Source: Streptomyces mirabilis (GTDB taxonomy: Bacteria > Actinomycetota > Actinomycetes > Streptomycetales > Streptomycetaceae). From it: 64,000 nt of DNA. The notes below the pieces were generated by a model. That model was not told the DNA's origin. It did no database searches and saw only the letters and a list, made by a program, of their open reading frames with translations. The translations under genes were made by a program, and so were the position numbers. The stretch spans positions 3,534,001 through 3,598,000 of the forward strand of contig NZ_CP074102.1 of assembly GCF_018310535.1 (NCBI RefSeq). Direction: 5' to 3'. The number at the start of each line of letters is the position of its first letter. Position 1 is the first letter of the stretch. Shown here piece after piece: positions 7,987-14,679 of this stretch.

Positions 7987-8664
7987 ATGGCATCCCGGTT
8001 GTCCTCCCCTGTCGAGCCACAGTCCGTGACGCCGCTCCAGGGCCCGCGGTCCGGCGTGCCGTTGTTCGTGTGGTGCGTCGGAATCCTGGTCCTGGCGCTG
8101 AGCCTGTTCGGCGGCCATGGCAAGCCCTCCGGCCCATTCGACCCCTCGGCCAAGCCCCATGCCGCGGCGGGCCTCGCACCGTCGTCCGCGGCCCGGCCGG
8201 CGGGCAAGCATCTGCCGCGGTCCGAGCCGACGCGGCTGCTCATCCCGAAGATCGACGTGGACGCCCCGTTCACCGAACTGGCCGTCGACGCCGCGGGCAA
8301 GCTCCAGCCTCCGACCGCCGACGACACGAACCTGGTCGGCTGGTACGCCAAGGGCGTGTCCCCCGGTGAGCCGGGGGCCGCGATCATCGCCGGTCACGTC
8401 GACACGACCATCTCCGCGGCCGTCTTCGCCAACCTCAGGGAGTTGGAGGAGGGGGACCAGTTCACCGTGAAGAGGGCCGACGGGCGTGACGCCACCTTCG
8501 TGGTCGACAGCGCCGACACGTTCGCGAAGGACGACTTCCCCGACAAGCGCGTGTACGCCGACACCCGCGACGCCGAGGTCCGGCTGATCACCTGCGCCGG
8601 CGACTACGACCATTCGGCGAAGGACTACACCGAGAACCTGGTGGTCTTCGCCCACCTCGTCTGA
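7987..8664 (+). CDS. Class F-like sortase
   Basis: 225 aa. One N-terminal membrane anchor (about 23-42) is followed by a Pro/Ala linker and the sortase barrel. RLLIPKIDVDAPFTEL, the catalytic His in AGHVD (H137), KDDFPDKRVYADT and the nucleophile in RLITCAGDYD (C203) give the class F pattern. Family role: transpeptidation of LPXTG-like proteins onto the wall; the likely substrate is the LATTG protein just upstream. No Arg occurs anywhere after C203, whereas sortases normally place a catalytic Arg in the strand after the Cys. GAGGTGG upstream supports the ATG at 7987. Class E is less likely because TLTTC is replaced by RLITCAG. Confidence 0.82.
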   Translation: MASRLSSPVEPQSVTPLQGPRSGVPLFVWCVGILVLALSLFGGHGKPSGPFDPSAKPHAAAGLAPSSAARPAGKHLPRSEPTRLLIPKIDVDAPFTELAVDAAGKLQPPTADDTNLVGWYAKGVSPGEPGAAIIAGHVDTTISAAVFANLRELEEGDQFTVKRADGRDATFVVDSADTFAKDDFPDKRVYADTRDAEVRLITCAGDYDHSAKDYTENLVVFAHLV

Positions 8665-8693
8665 CTGCACGTGTCCGCACGGCCGGTGATGTG

Positions 8694-9443
8694 TCAGAGG
8701 CCCGGGACTCCGTGCTCGCGCAGGGGCCCGATGCGCCAGCCGTGCGTCTCACAGGTGTCGAGGACGCGGGGCAGGGCGGCGAGGGTGGTGCGCCAGGAGT
8801 CCGGGGCCGAGGTGCAGTCGGAGTCGTGCAGCAGGATGGTGCCGCCGCCGGACAGATCGCGGGTGACGGTGCGGTGGACGGAGTCCGGGGTGGCCCGTTT
8901 GCGCCAGTCCTCGCCCCAGGCCGTCCACAGCGTCGGGGTCAGCCCGAGGCGGCGGCAGGTGACATGGGCGGCGGTGTTCATCACCCCGTACGGCGGCCGG
9001 AACAGCGTGGGCGGGCGGCCGGTGACGTCGGCGACGGCGTCGCGGGCCCGCGCGAGGTCGTCGTACGTGGCGCGCGGGCCGCGCAGCAGCAGGGGGCGGT
9101 GGTGCCAGCCGTGGATGCCGATCTCGTGCCCGGCGGCGGCCATCTCCTTGGCCAGGCCGGGCGAGCGGGCCAGCATCGAGCCCAGCAGGAAGAAGGTCGC
9201 CCGGATGCCCCGGGCGTCCAGCAGCCGCAGGAAGTGCGGGGTGGAGAGGTGGTCGGGCCCGTCGTCGAAGGTGAGCGCGACATGGTCGGGGTGGCCGCGG
9301 CCGGCGAGGCGGGGCATGGCCCGGTTGCGGAGCGGGCCGAAGGTGGAGATCACCGGCGCGGCGTGCGCGGCGGCGAGCGCGGGCAGGGCGATCGCCCCGG
9401 CCCGCCGAACGCTACGGGCCAACTGGCCCGGGCCTGACCTCAT
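8694..9443 (-). CDS. Polysaccharide deacetylase (NodB domain, CE4)
   Basis: 249 aa. The N-terminal about 45 residues hold a membrane or signal segment, and the NodB domain follows. CE4 motif 1 is VALTFDDGPDH (58-65), motif 2 EIGIHGWHH (107-115, the metal His pair) and motif 3 RPPYG (149-153); GTILLHDSD near 201-209 carries the last motif. It acts outside the membrane on N-acetylated glycans such as peptidoglycan or a surface polymer. Its ATG overlaps the stop of the upstream glycosyltransferase gene by 4 nt, so the two are a coupled operon. The substrate is not determined. Confidence 0.85.
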   Translation of the reverse strand: MRSGPGQLARSVRRAGAIALPALAAAHAAPVISTFGPLRNRAMPRLAGRGHPDHVALTFDDGPDHLSTPHFLRLLDARGIRATFFLLGSMLARSPGLAKEMAAAGHEIGIHGWHHRPLLLRGPRATYDDLARARDAVADVTGRPPTLFRPPYGVMNTAAHVTCRRLGLTPTLWTAWGEDWRKRATPDSVHRTVTRDLSGGGTILLHDSDCTSAPDSWRTTLAALPRVLDTCETHGWRIGPLREHGVPGL

Positions 9444-10888
9444 CGGTCGTCGTCCTCCAGGTAGTGGGTGAGCGCACCGAAGTGGTGGCCGGGGGACTCC
9501 CCGTAGGCGTAGGCGAGCGGGGCGCCGATACCGAGGGAGAGGGTGGCCGCGACGGCGGCGACCATGAGGACCGTACGGCGCCGGGCCTGGCGTGACCTGG
9601 CGGCGAACCGCGCGGCGACGGGAAGACGCAGCGCGTCGGCCGTTACGGCGGTCAACGCGTCGACCGTTGCGCCGGTCTGCGCGTCGGCCGGACGGCGCCG
9701 GGACAGTATGGGGGCTGCGGACAGGTCCGGCGTCCCGGCCGGCACCGCTGTCGAGGAACCCTGACGTCCCGGGCGTACGGCGGACAGCGGGCCGCGGGCC
9801 ATCGCCGTGACGGCCGGTACGGGACCGGGGGCCGCGGTGAACAGGGCCAGGCCCGCCTCGCGCTGCGCCCGGCCGCGCGGACCGTGGAGGAGTTCGGTCA
9901 GGGTCGGCGCCAACTGGTCCGGCTCGCGGATCCAGGGGGCGAGGCCCGCCTCGTCGAGCGCGGCGGCGTTGGTCTGGCCGTGCCCGGGTATGCAGCGGTA
10001 GCTGACGACGGGGAGTCCGCCCGCGAGCGCCTCCAGCGAGGTGAGCCCGCCCGCGTTCTGGACGAGGACGTCGCACGCGTGCATCAGGCCGGGCATGTCG
10101 TCCACCCAGCCGTGCACATGGGCGATGCCGTCCGCGCGCAGCCGTTCGGCCAGCGCGTGATTGCGTCCGCAGACCACGACCGGCAGCGCGACCCCGGTGT
10201 CGAGGATCTCGGCGGCGGCCTCCCGGACGGGCCCGACTCCCCACGAGCCCGCGACCAGCAGGGCGAGCGAGGCGTCCTGGGGGAGGCCGAAACGGGTGCG
10301 GGCGGAACGCCGTTCGTCCTCGTCGGCGGGGGTGAAGCGCGGGTCGGTCATCGGGCCGGTCACGGTGACGCCCGCCGCGCCCTGCTCGTGCGCCTGGGCG
10401 GCGGGTATCGCGTGGGCGGCGAGGTGGGCGTCGATGCCGGACGCCACCCACAGGGAGTGGACGGAGAAGTCGGTGAGGTAGGTCAGGGCCGGTATCGCGA
10501 GCCGGCCGCGCAGCCGCAGGGCGCCGAGGACCTGGCTGGCTCCGGGGTAGGTCGAGACGACCGCGCGGGTGTCGGGGGTGACGGTGGCGAGGGTGCGGCG
10601 TTCGGCGCCGCGCAACAGGGCCCGTACGGCGGGGTTGGGGCGTCGTTCGTGCTCGGTGGCGGCGTAGATGCGCTGGTAGCCCCCGGGGGCCCAGGTCAGC
10701 AGCCGGAGGTAGGCGCCGGAGAGCAGCTTCCCGATGCGGGCGGGCAGCAGGTCGAGGAAGTCGTGGCGGTCGACGAGGAAGCCCGCCGCCGTGAGGTGGC
10801 GGGTGAGTTCGGTGGCGGCGCCGTCGTGCCCGGCCCCCATGCTCGCGGAGATGACGGTGATGCGGGTGGGACTGTCGGAGTGGGGCAC
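9440..10888 (-). CDS. GT28-type (MGDG-synthase/MurG-like) glycosyltransferase
   Basis: 482 aa with a GTG start preceded by GGAGG at 10 nt. The N-terminal domain begins ITVISASMGAGHDGAA, the Gly-rich loop of MGDG-synthase-like enzymes. The C-terminal domain has VVVCGRNHALAERL and the donor-binding loop VLVQNAGGLTSLEALAGGLPVVSYRCIPGHGQTNA. The last about 130 residues are an addition: a Pro/Ala/Thr-rich linker and one membrane helix (about 438-462) ending in a short acidic tail. It probably glycosylates a lipid or lipid-linked acceptor at the membrane. It is coupled to the deacetylase, suggesting the deacetylase trims the product. A diacylglycerol or polyprenyl acceptor cannot be distinguished. 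Confidence 0.75.
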   Translation of the reverse strand: MPHSDSPTRITVISASMGAGHDGAATELTRHLTAAGFLVDRHDFLDLLPARIGKLLSGAYLRLLTWAPGGYQRIYAATEHERRPNPAVRALLRGAERRTLATVTPDTRAVVSTYPGASQVLGALRLRGRLAIPALTYLTDFSVHSLWVASGIDAHLAAHAIPAAQAHEQGAAGVTVTGPMTDPRFTPADEDERRSARTRFGLPQDASLALLVAGSWGVGPVREAAAEILDTGVALPVVVCGRNHALAERLRADGIAHVHGWVDDMPGLMHACDVLVQNAGGLTSLEALAGGLPVVSYRCIPGHGQTNAAALDEAGLAPWIREPDQLAPTLTELLHGPRGRAQREAGLALFTAAPGPVPAVTAMARGPLSAVRPGRQGSSTAVPAGTPDLSAAPILSRRRPADAQTGATVDALTAVTADALRLPVAARFAARSRQARRRTVLMVAAVAATLSLGIGAPLAYAYGESPGHHFGALTHYLEDDDR

Positions 10889-11019
10889 AGCGGATCAGCC
10901 TCCAGAGTGGTGAGGGCATGACGGGGGACGTCACCGACTCGCCGGAACAAAGGCGAAGGAAACAAACACAGGGGTGACCGAGGTCGCCGCCACCGGCTCG
11001 GCGGTCAGGTATTGAGCCC

Positions 11020-11856
11020 TCAGGCGTTGAGCGCTCCCGAGCCCAGCAGCCCGAGAAGCAGCACGCCGACGACAATCCTGTAGATCACGAAGGCGTTGAA
11101 GGAGTGCTTGGCGACGAACTTCAGCAACCAGGCGATCGACCCGTAGGCGACGACGAAGGAGACGGCGGTGCCGACGGCCAGCGGTACGGCGCCCACCCCC
11201 GCGCCGACGGCGTCCTTCAGCTCGTACAGACCGGCGCCGGTGAGGGCGGGGATGCCGAGGAAGAAGGAGAGCCGGGTGGCGGCGACCCGGTCCAGGTCGA
11301 GGACGAGCGCGGTGGACATCGTGGCGCCGGAGCGCGAGAAGCCCGGGAAGAGCAGTGCGAGGATCTGCGAACAGCCCACCAGCATCGCGTCCTTGAAGGT
11401 GGTGTCGTCCTCGCCGCGCTTGTGGCGCCCCATCTGGTCCGCCGCCCACATCGCGCCACTGCCGACGATCAGCGAGACGGCGACCACCCAGAGGGAGCCG
11501 AGCGCCCCGTCGATGAGCGGCTTGGCGGCGAGGCCCACGATCACGATCGGAACGGTGGCGTAGATGACCCACCACGCGAACTTGTAGTCGTGGTGCTGCC
11601 GTTCCTCACGATTGCGCAGCCCCCGGCCCCACGCGGAGACGATCCGCACGATGTCCTTGAAGAAGTACACGAGTACGGCGGCGATCGCGCCGACCTGGAT
11701 GACGGCGGTGAAGCCGACCACGGCCGTGTCGTCGACCGGGATGTTCATCAGCCCCTCGGTGATCTTGAGGTGGCCGGTGGAGGAGACGGGGAGGAACTCG
11801 GTCACTCCCTCGACGACTCCGAGTACGACGGCCTGGCCGACGCTGATAGCACTCAT
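11020..11856 (-). CDS. uppP: Undecaprenyl-diphosphate phosphatase
   Basis: 278 aa, about eight membrane segments. The two BacA/UppP signatures are EGVTEFLPVSSTGHL (near residue 15) and FPGFSRSG (near 173), carrying the catalytic Glu, His and Arg residues. The enzyme recycles C55-PP to C55-P for wall synthesis, and its overexpression gives bacitracin resistance. The start at 11856 (MSAISVGQ) is chosen over an ATG three codons upstream at 11865; ribosome sites for both are weak. It is divergent from blaI, with twin BlaI-like operators in the spacer, so shared control is plausible. Confidence 0.9.
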   Translation of the reverse strand: MSAISVGQAVVLGVVEGVTEFLPVSSTGHLKITEGLMNIPVDDTAVVGFTAVIQVGAIAAVLVYFFKDIVRIVSAWGRGLRNREERQHHDYKFAWWVIYATVPIVIVGLAAKPLIDGALGSLWVVAVSLIVGSGAMWAADQMGRHKRGEDDTTFKDAMLVGCSQILALLFPGFSRSGATMSTALVLDLDRVAATRLSFFLGIPALTGAGLYELKDAVGAGVGAVPLAVGTAVSFVVAYGSIAWLLKFVAKHSFNAFVIYRIVVGVLLLGLLGSGALNA

Positions 11857-11946
11857 GGGATCCATCTCTGCGGTGAACAGGACGAGCACGTGTCCCCCGG
11901 GGCACGGGCGCACGGCGACACATGGCAGACTCGGACCACGGCAGCA

Positions 11947-11964
11947 TTTACACCGCCGTAGAAG
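11947..11964. promoter_or_regulatory. BlaI-like operator, site 1
   Basis: TTTACACCGCCGTAGAAG has the TACA-N4-(C/T)GTA half-site arrangement of BlaI/MecI operators with one mismatch. It is repeated 25 bp downstream in direct orientation. Confidence 0.6.
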
Positions 11965-11971
11965 CTCAAGT

Positions 11972-11989
11972 TTTACACGACTGTAGAAG
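11972..11989. promoter_or_regulatory. BlaI-like operator, site 2
   Basis: TTTACACGACTGTAGAAG contains perfect TACA and TGTA half sites separated by 4 bp. It ends 8 bp before the blaI-like start codon, so binding would block the gene's own transcription. Together with site 1 it lies between uppP and blaI. Confidence 0.65.
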
Positions 11990-11997
11990 ATGGGTGG

Positions 11998-12411
11998 GTG
12001 AACGACAAACCCATGGGCCGCGATTCAGGCGATTCACAGGCTCGGGGCTCCAAGAGGGCCAACGGCGAGCGGGAGTCCGAGATCCTCGGCGTACTCCAGC
12101 AGGCCGAGGCCGCGCTCACCCCGGGTGAGGTCGCCGAACGGCTCGGGGGCGAGCTGACGTACAGCAGCGTGGTCACGATCCTCACCCGGATGCACACCAA
12201 GCAGCTGCTCACCCGCACCCGGCGCGGACGGGCGTACGCCTACGCGCCCGTCACCGACGACCCCGGGTTCGCCGCCCGCCGGATGCGCACCGTGCTCGAG
12301 GAGCGCCCCGACCGCGAGGCGGTCCTCGCCCGCTTCGCCGACAGCCTGTCCGACACCGACGCGGACCTGCTGCGCCACCTGCTGGGACCCGACGCGGACC
12401 CCGACCGGTAG
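11998..12411 (+). CDS. BlaI/MecI/CopY-family repressor
   Basis: 137 aa. A winged-helix domain covers about 22-95 (ESEILGVLQQAEAALTPGEVAERLGGELTYSSVVTILTRMHTKQLLTRTRRGRAYAYAPV), with a C-terminal dimerisation helix after it. In the family, the repressor dimer is cleaved or released when a partner M56 metalloprotease senses cell-wall damage. The partner gene follows 18 bp downstream. The GTG at 11998 is preferred over the ATG at 12013, though no good ribosome site precedes either. Two operators stand immediately upstream, so it is probably self-repressing and may also control uppP. Confidence 0.85.
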   Translation: MNDKPMGRDSGDSQARGSKRANGERESEILGVLQQAEAALTPGEVAERLGGELTYSSVVTILTRMHTKQLLTRTRRGRAYAYAPVTDDPGFAARRMRTVLEERPDREAVLARFADSLSDTDADLLRHLLGPDADPDR

Positions 12412-12429
12412 GACAAGGAGCCCGCCCGG

Positions 12430-13431
12430 ATGCGTATCGCCGTCTATCTGCCGCTGCTGCTGTCCGTGATCGCGCCCCTCGGCGCCCGCCCGCTCTCCGA
12501 ACGCTGCGAACCGCGCCTGGCCACCTGGCTGCTCACCGCCTCCGCGCTGATCCTGGGCGTGGCGACCGTCATCTCGCTGGGACTACTGGCGATCACCGGC
12601 CTGATAGGCGTCCCGTTCCTCGCCGGCCTCGGCCACTGGTCGGCCCGCACCGCGCAGATCAACGACCCCGCCGAACCGCCGGTCGCACTCCTTGCCGGCC
12701 TCCTGCTCGGCGGCGCACTGATGACCGCGGCGCGGATGCTGTGGCGCCGGGCCCGCTCCATCGCCTCCGCCATCTGGGACGCCGCGTGCATGCCCACGCC
12801 GGACGGGCTCGTCATCGTCGAGGACGAGGCGCCGGACGCGTACGCGCTGCCGGGGCTGCCCGGGCGGGTCGTCGTCTCCACCGGCATGCTGCGCACCCTG
12901 GACAAGGCCGAGCACGACATCCTGCTCGCCCACGAGCGCGCTCATCTCGCCGCCCACCACTACCTGTTCGTGGCCCTGGCCGGCCTGGGCGCCGCCGCCA
13001 ACCCCCTCCTGCGGCCCTTTGCCACCGCCGTCACCTACACCGTGGAGCGCTGGGCCGACGAACAGGCCGCCCGCGCCACCGGTGACCGCCGCCGGGTCGC
13101 CCGCGCGGTCGGCAAGGCGGCCCTGGCCGCCCACGGCACCCCCGCCCCCCGCCTCTCCACCCTCGGCTTCCGCGGTGTCCTCGGCCGCCGGGGCCCGCTC
13201 GCCGGCGCGGGCCCGGTCCCCCGCCGGGTCGCCGCCCTCCTCGCCCCACCCCTCGCCCGCCGTCCCGGACTCGCCCTCGTCACGATGGCGTGCCTGGCCC
13301 TCACCATGGTGTCGACCGTCGCCGCCACCCACGACCTGCACGACCTCCTGGAGGTGGTCGGTATCGCCCACCACCACGGGCCGCATCACGTCGACCTGGA
13401 CGGCCCGTACCACACCGCTTCCGTGCACTGA
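12430..13431 (+). CDS. M56-family membrane metallopeptidase (BlaR1-like without sensor)
   Basis: 333 aa. Three membrane segments lie before about residue 110; a zinc-protease motif HERAH is near 159-163 in LLAHERAHLAAHHY, the third zinc ligand probably lies in ERWADEQAA, and a further membrane segment is near 281-298. BlaR1 proteins cleave BlaI repressors after a C-terminal penicillin-binding domain is acylated. Here that domain is absent, and the tail is only His-rich (HHHGPHHVDLDGPYH), so the stimulus must differ. It forms an operon with the BlaI-like gene. Confidence 0.8.
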   Translation: MRIAVYLPLLLSVIAPLGARPLSERCEPRLATWLLTASALILGVATVISLGLLAITGLIGVPFLAGLGHWSARTAQINDPAEPPVALLAGLLLGGALMTAARMLWRRARSIASAIWDAACMPTPDGLVIVEDEAPDAYALPGLPGRVVVSTGMLRTLDKAEHDILLAHERAHLAAHHYLFVALAGLGAAANPLLRPFATAVTYTVERWADEQAARATGDRRRVARAVGKAALAAHGTPAPRLSTLGFRGVLGRRGPLAGAGPVPRRVAALLAPPLARRPGLALVTMACLALTMVSTVAATHDLHDLLEVVGIAHHHGPHHVDLDGPYHTASVH

Positions 13432-13506
13432 GGCTCCGACCATGACGGAAACCCGCCGGCCCTGCCCGGGCGGGCGTGCCCGGGCTCCGGGCCATGACTT
13501 CACGGC

Positions 13507-13620
13507 GTGGAAGAGGCCATGGCGCTTCGCAACGGGCTGATCCACCGGGTGCGCGAGTACATGGACACGGCCCGAGGCGCGCGCATGATCCTCGCCGACC
13601 AGGACGCCGACCCGACCTGA
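13507..13620 (+). pseudogene. C-terminal fragment of a SnoaL/NTF2-like protein
   Basis: 37 residues remain, including LIHRVREYMDTARGARM, which is the usual C-terminal strand and tail of SnoaL-like ketosteroid-isomerase-fold proteins. An in-frame stop lies just upstream (13495-13497) and the rest of the domain is missing. Confidence 0.5.
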
Positions 13621-13624
13621 GCCG

Positions 13625-13789
13625 TCAAATCGCCGACGTTCCCCTCTGGCGGACGGGACCGAAGGAACGCGCGACGCGGAATCCCACGTCGTCGACCCGG
13701 AAGGTCGGGTGACTGCGGCGACGCGCGGAGGCCCGGCAGCTCCAGTGCTCGTCGAACCAGCCGCCGCCGCGCAGCACCCGCGAGCTGCG
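13625..13789 (-). pseudogene. C-terminal fragment of a formylglycine-generating-enzyme-like gene
   Basis: The minus strand reads RVLRGGGWFDEHWSCRASARRRSHPTF, then RVDDVGFRVARS, then a stop at 13625. RVLRGG(S/G)W and DDVGFRVAR are the terminal motifs of the SUMF1/FGE fold. Upstream sequence in the frame no longer resembles the family and no start is visible, so only the last about 50 codons survive. It abuts the SnoaL fragment tail to tail. Confidence 0.6.
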
Positions 13790-13803
13790 ACGGCGGCCCG
13801 GGA

Positions 13804-13971
13804 GCCGTCTGCGACCTGTCCGACCACCTCCCCCTCGACCTCGGTCACTTCACCTCCCGCGACGAACTCTTCGCCCGCCACGGCCAGACCTTGTGCCTCC
13901 CGGCCCGCACCCTCGCGGAGCCGGTACTCGGGCGATGGGCCGCGGGAGGCCGGGCCGCTCGGGCCTCGTAG
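13804..13971 (+). pseudogene. Unidentified coding remnant
   Basis: The frame reads DLSDHLPLDLGHFTSRDELF and continues ARHGQTLCLPARTLAEPVLG before a stop in the tandem repeat. Its composition looks coding but it has no start codon and I do not recognise a family. It may be chance. Confidence 0.25.
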
Positions 13972-14014
13972 CGGCGGCCGACGCCTCTGCCTCGTAGCGG
14001 CGGCCGACGCCTCT
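13963..14014. repeat. 26-bp tandem duplication
   Basis: Two exact, adjacent 26-bp copies (13963-13988 and 13989-14014) containing CTCGTAGCGGCGGCCGACG. They lie in the fragment-rich spacer upstream of the PH-like gene. Confidence 0.9.
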
Positions 14015-14083
14015 TGTCGCATCCTTGACGCCCAAGTCATCAGAGACCCGTCAAGGCATGCTGCCTCCGGCCTCCCCGGTCTC

Positions 14084-14089
14084 TACCGT
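14084..14089 (+). promoter_or_regulatory. -10 element of a leaderless gene (TACCGT)
   Basis: TACCGT ends 7 nt before the ATG at 14097 and there is no ribosome site between, the arrangement expected for a leaderless transcript. Confidence 0.5.
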
Positions 14090-14096
14090 CAGTCGT

Positions 14097-14660
14097 ATGG
14101 AACGCCGCAACCGCCGCAACAACGCGCGCACCGCGGTCGACGCACCCGCCCCACCCTCCGCGGAAGTCGCGCGCGACCGCCTCTGGGCCCAGGACGTACG
14201 CAGTTCGATCCGCTGCGCGGCCGTGCTCCTCGCCCTTCTCGTCCTCATCGACTGGGGAGTCGGCACCCTCTCCGCGCCGCGCGCCACCCTGTGGGCCGCG
14301 CTCGCGGTGCTGCTGTTTCTCGTGCTGTACCCCACCCGGGTCTCCGCGGGCGAGGGCTGGCTGGTCTCGCGCGGGCTGCTGCGCGCGCGGCTGGTGCGCA
14401 CCGACCACCTGGTGTCGGTGCGCTGCCTCGACGGAGTCGGCCAGCGGCTCGTGCTGCGCGACACGTTCGGCGCACGCGTCGAGATCGACCCCCGCGTCCT
14501 GGTCGCCAATCCGCCGCTGTGGCGCCGCCTCGACGAGGACGCGCGCCTGTCCGCCCTGCGCTCCACGCTCTCGTGCGGGGAGACCGCGCTGCACCGCGTC
14601 TCGGAGCGGATCGACCGCGAGACGGCACTGACGGTCTTCAAGGTGTCGGGGCTGGAGTGA
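14097..14660 (+). CDS. Small membrane protein with PH-like domain
   Basis: 187 aa. A basic N-terminus (MERRNRRNNARTAV) and two adjacent membrane segments (about 42-60 and 65-80) precede a soluble domain, VSAGEGWLVSRGLLRARLVRTDHLVSVRCLDG then RLVLRDTFGARVEIDP. This is the pattern of bacterial PH (bPH2-like) membrane proteins of unknown role. The ATG at 14097 is supported by a -10 hexamer 7 nt upstream. It is convergent with the ABC permease gene. Function cannot be assigned. Confidence 0.65.
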   Translation: MERRNRRNNARTAVDAPAPPSAEVARDRLWAQDVRSSIRCAAVLLALLVLIDWGVGTLSAPRATLWAALAVLLFLVLYPTRVSAGEGWLVSRGLLRARLVRTDHLVSVRCLDGVGQRLVLRDTFGARVEIDPRVLVANPPLWRRLDEDARLSALRSTLSCGETALHRVSERIDRETALTVFKVSGLE

Positions 14661-14679
14661 GCGAGAGGTAGCGCTGCCG

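Noticed and set aside
8694..11075. 793-codon frame covering the deacetylase and glycosyltransferase region
   Set aside because: Only its last 249 codons (8694-9443) are the true deacetylase; the rest lies in the wrong frame of the glycosyltransferase.
12430..13431. Beta-lactam sensor BlaR1
   Set aside because: The penicillin-binding C-terminal domain is absent.
13804..13971. A real small gene upstream of the PH-like gene
   Set aside because: It lacks a start codon and a ribosome site and ends in the tandem repeat; kept only as a low-confidence remnant.
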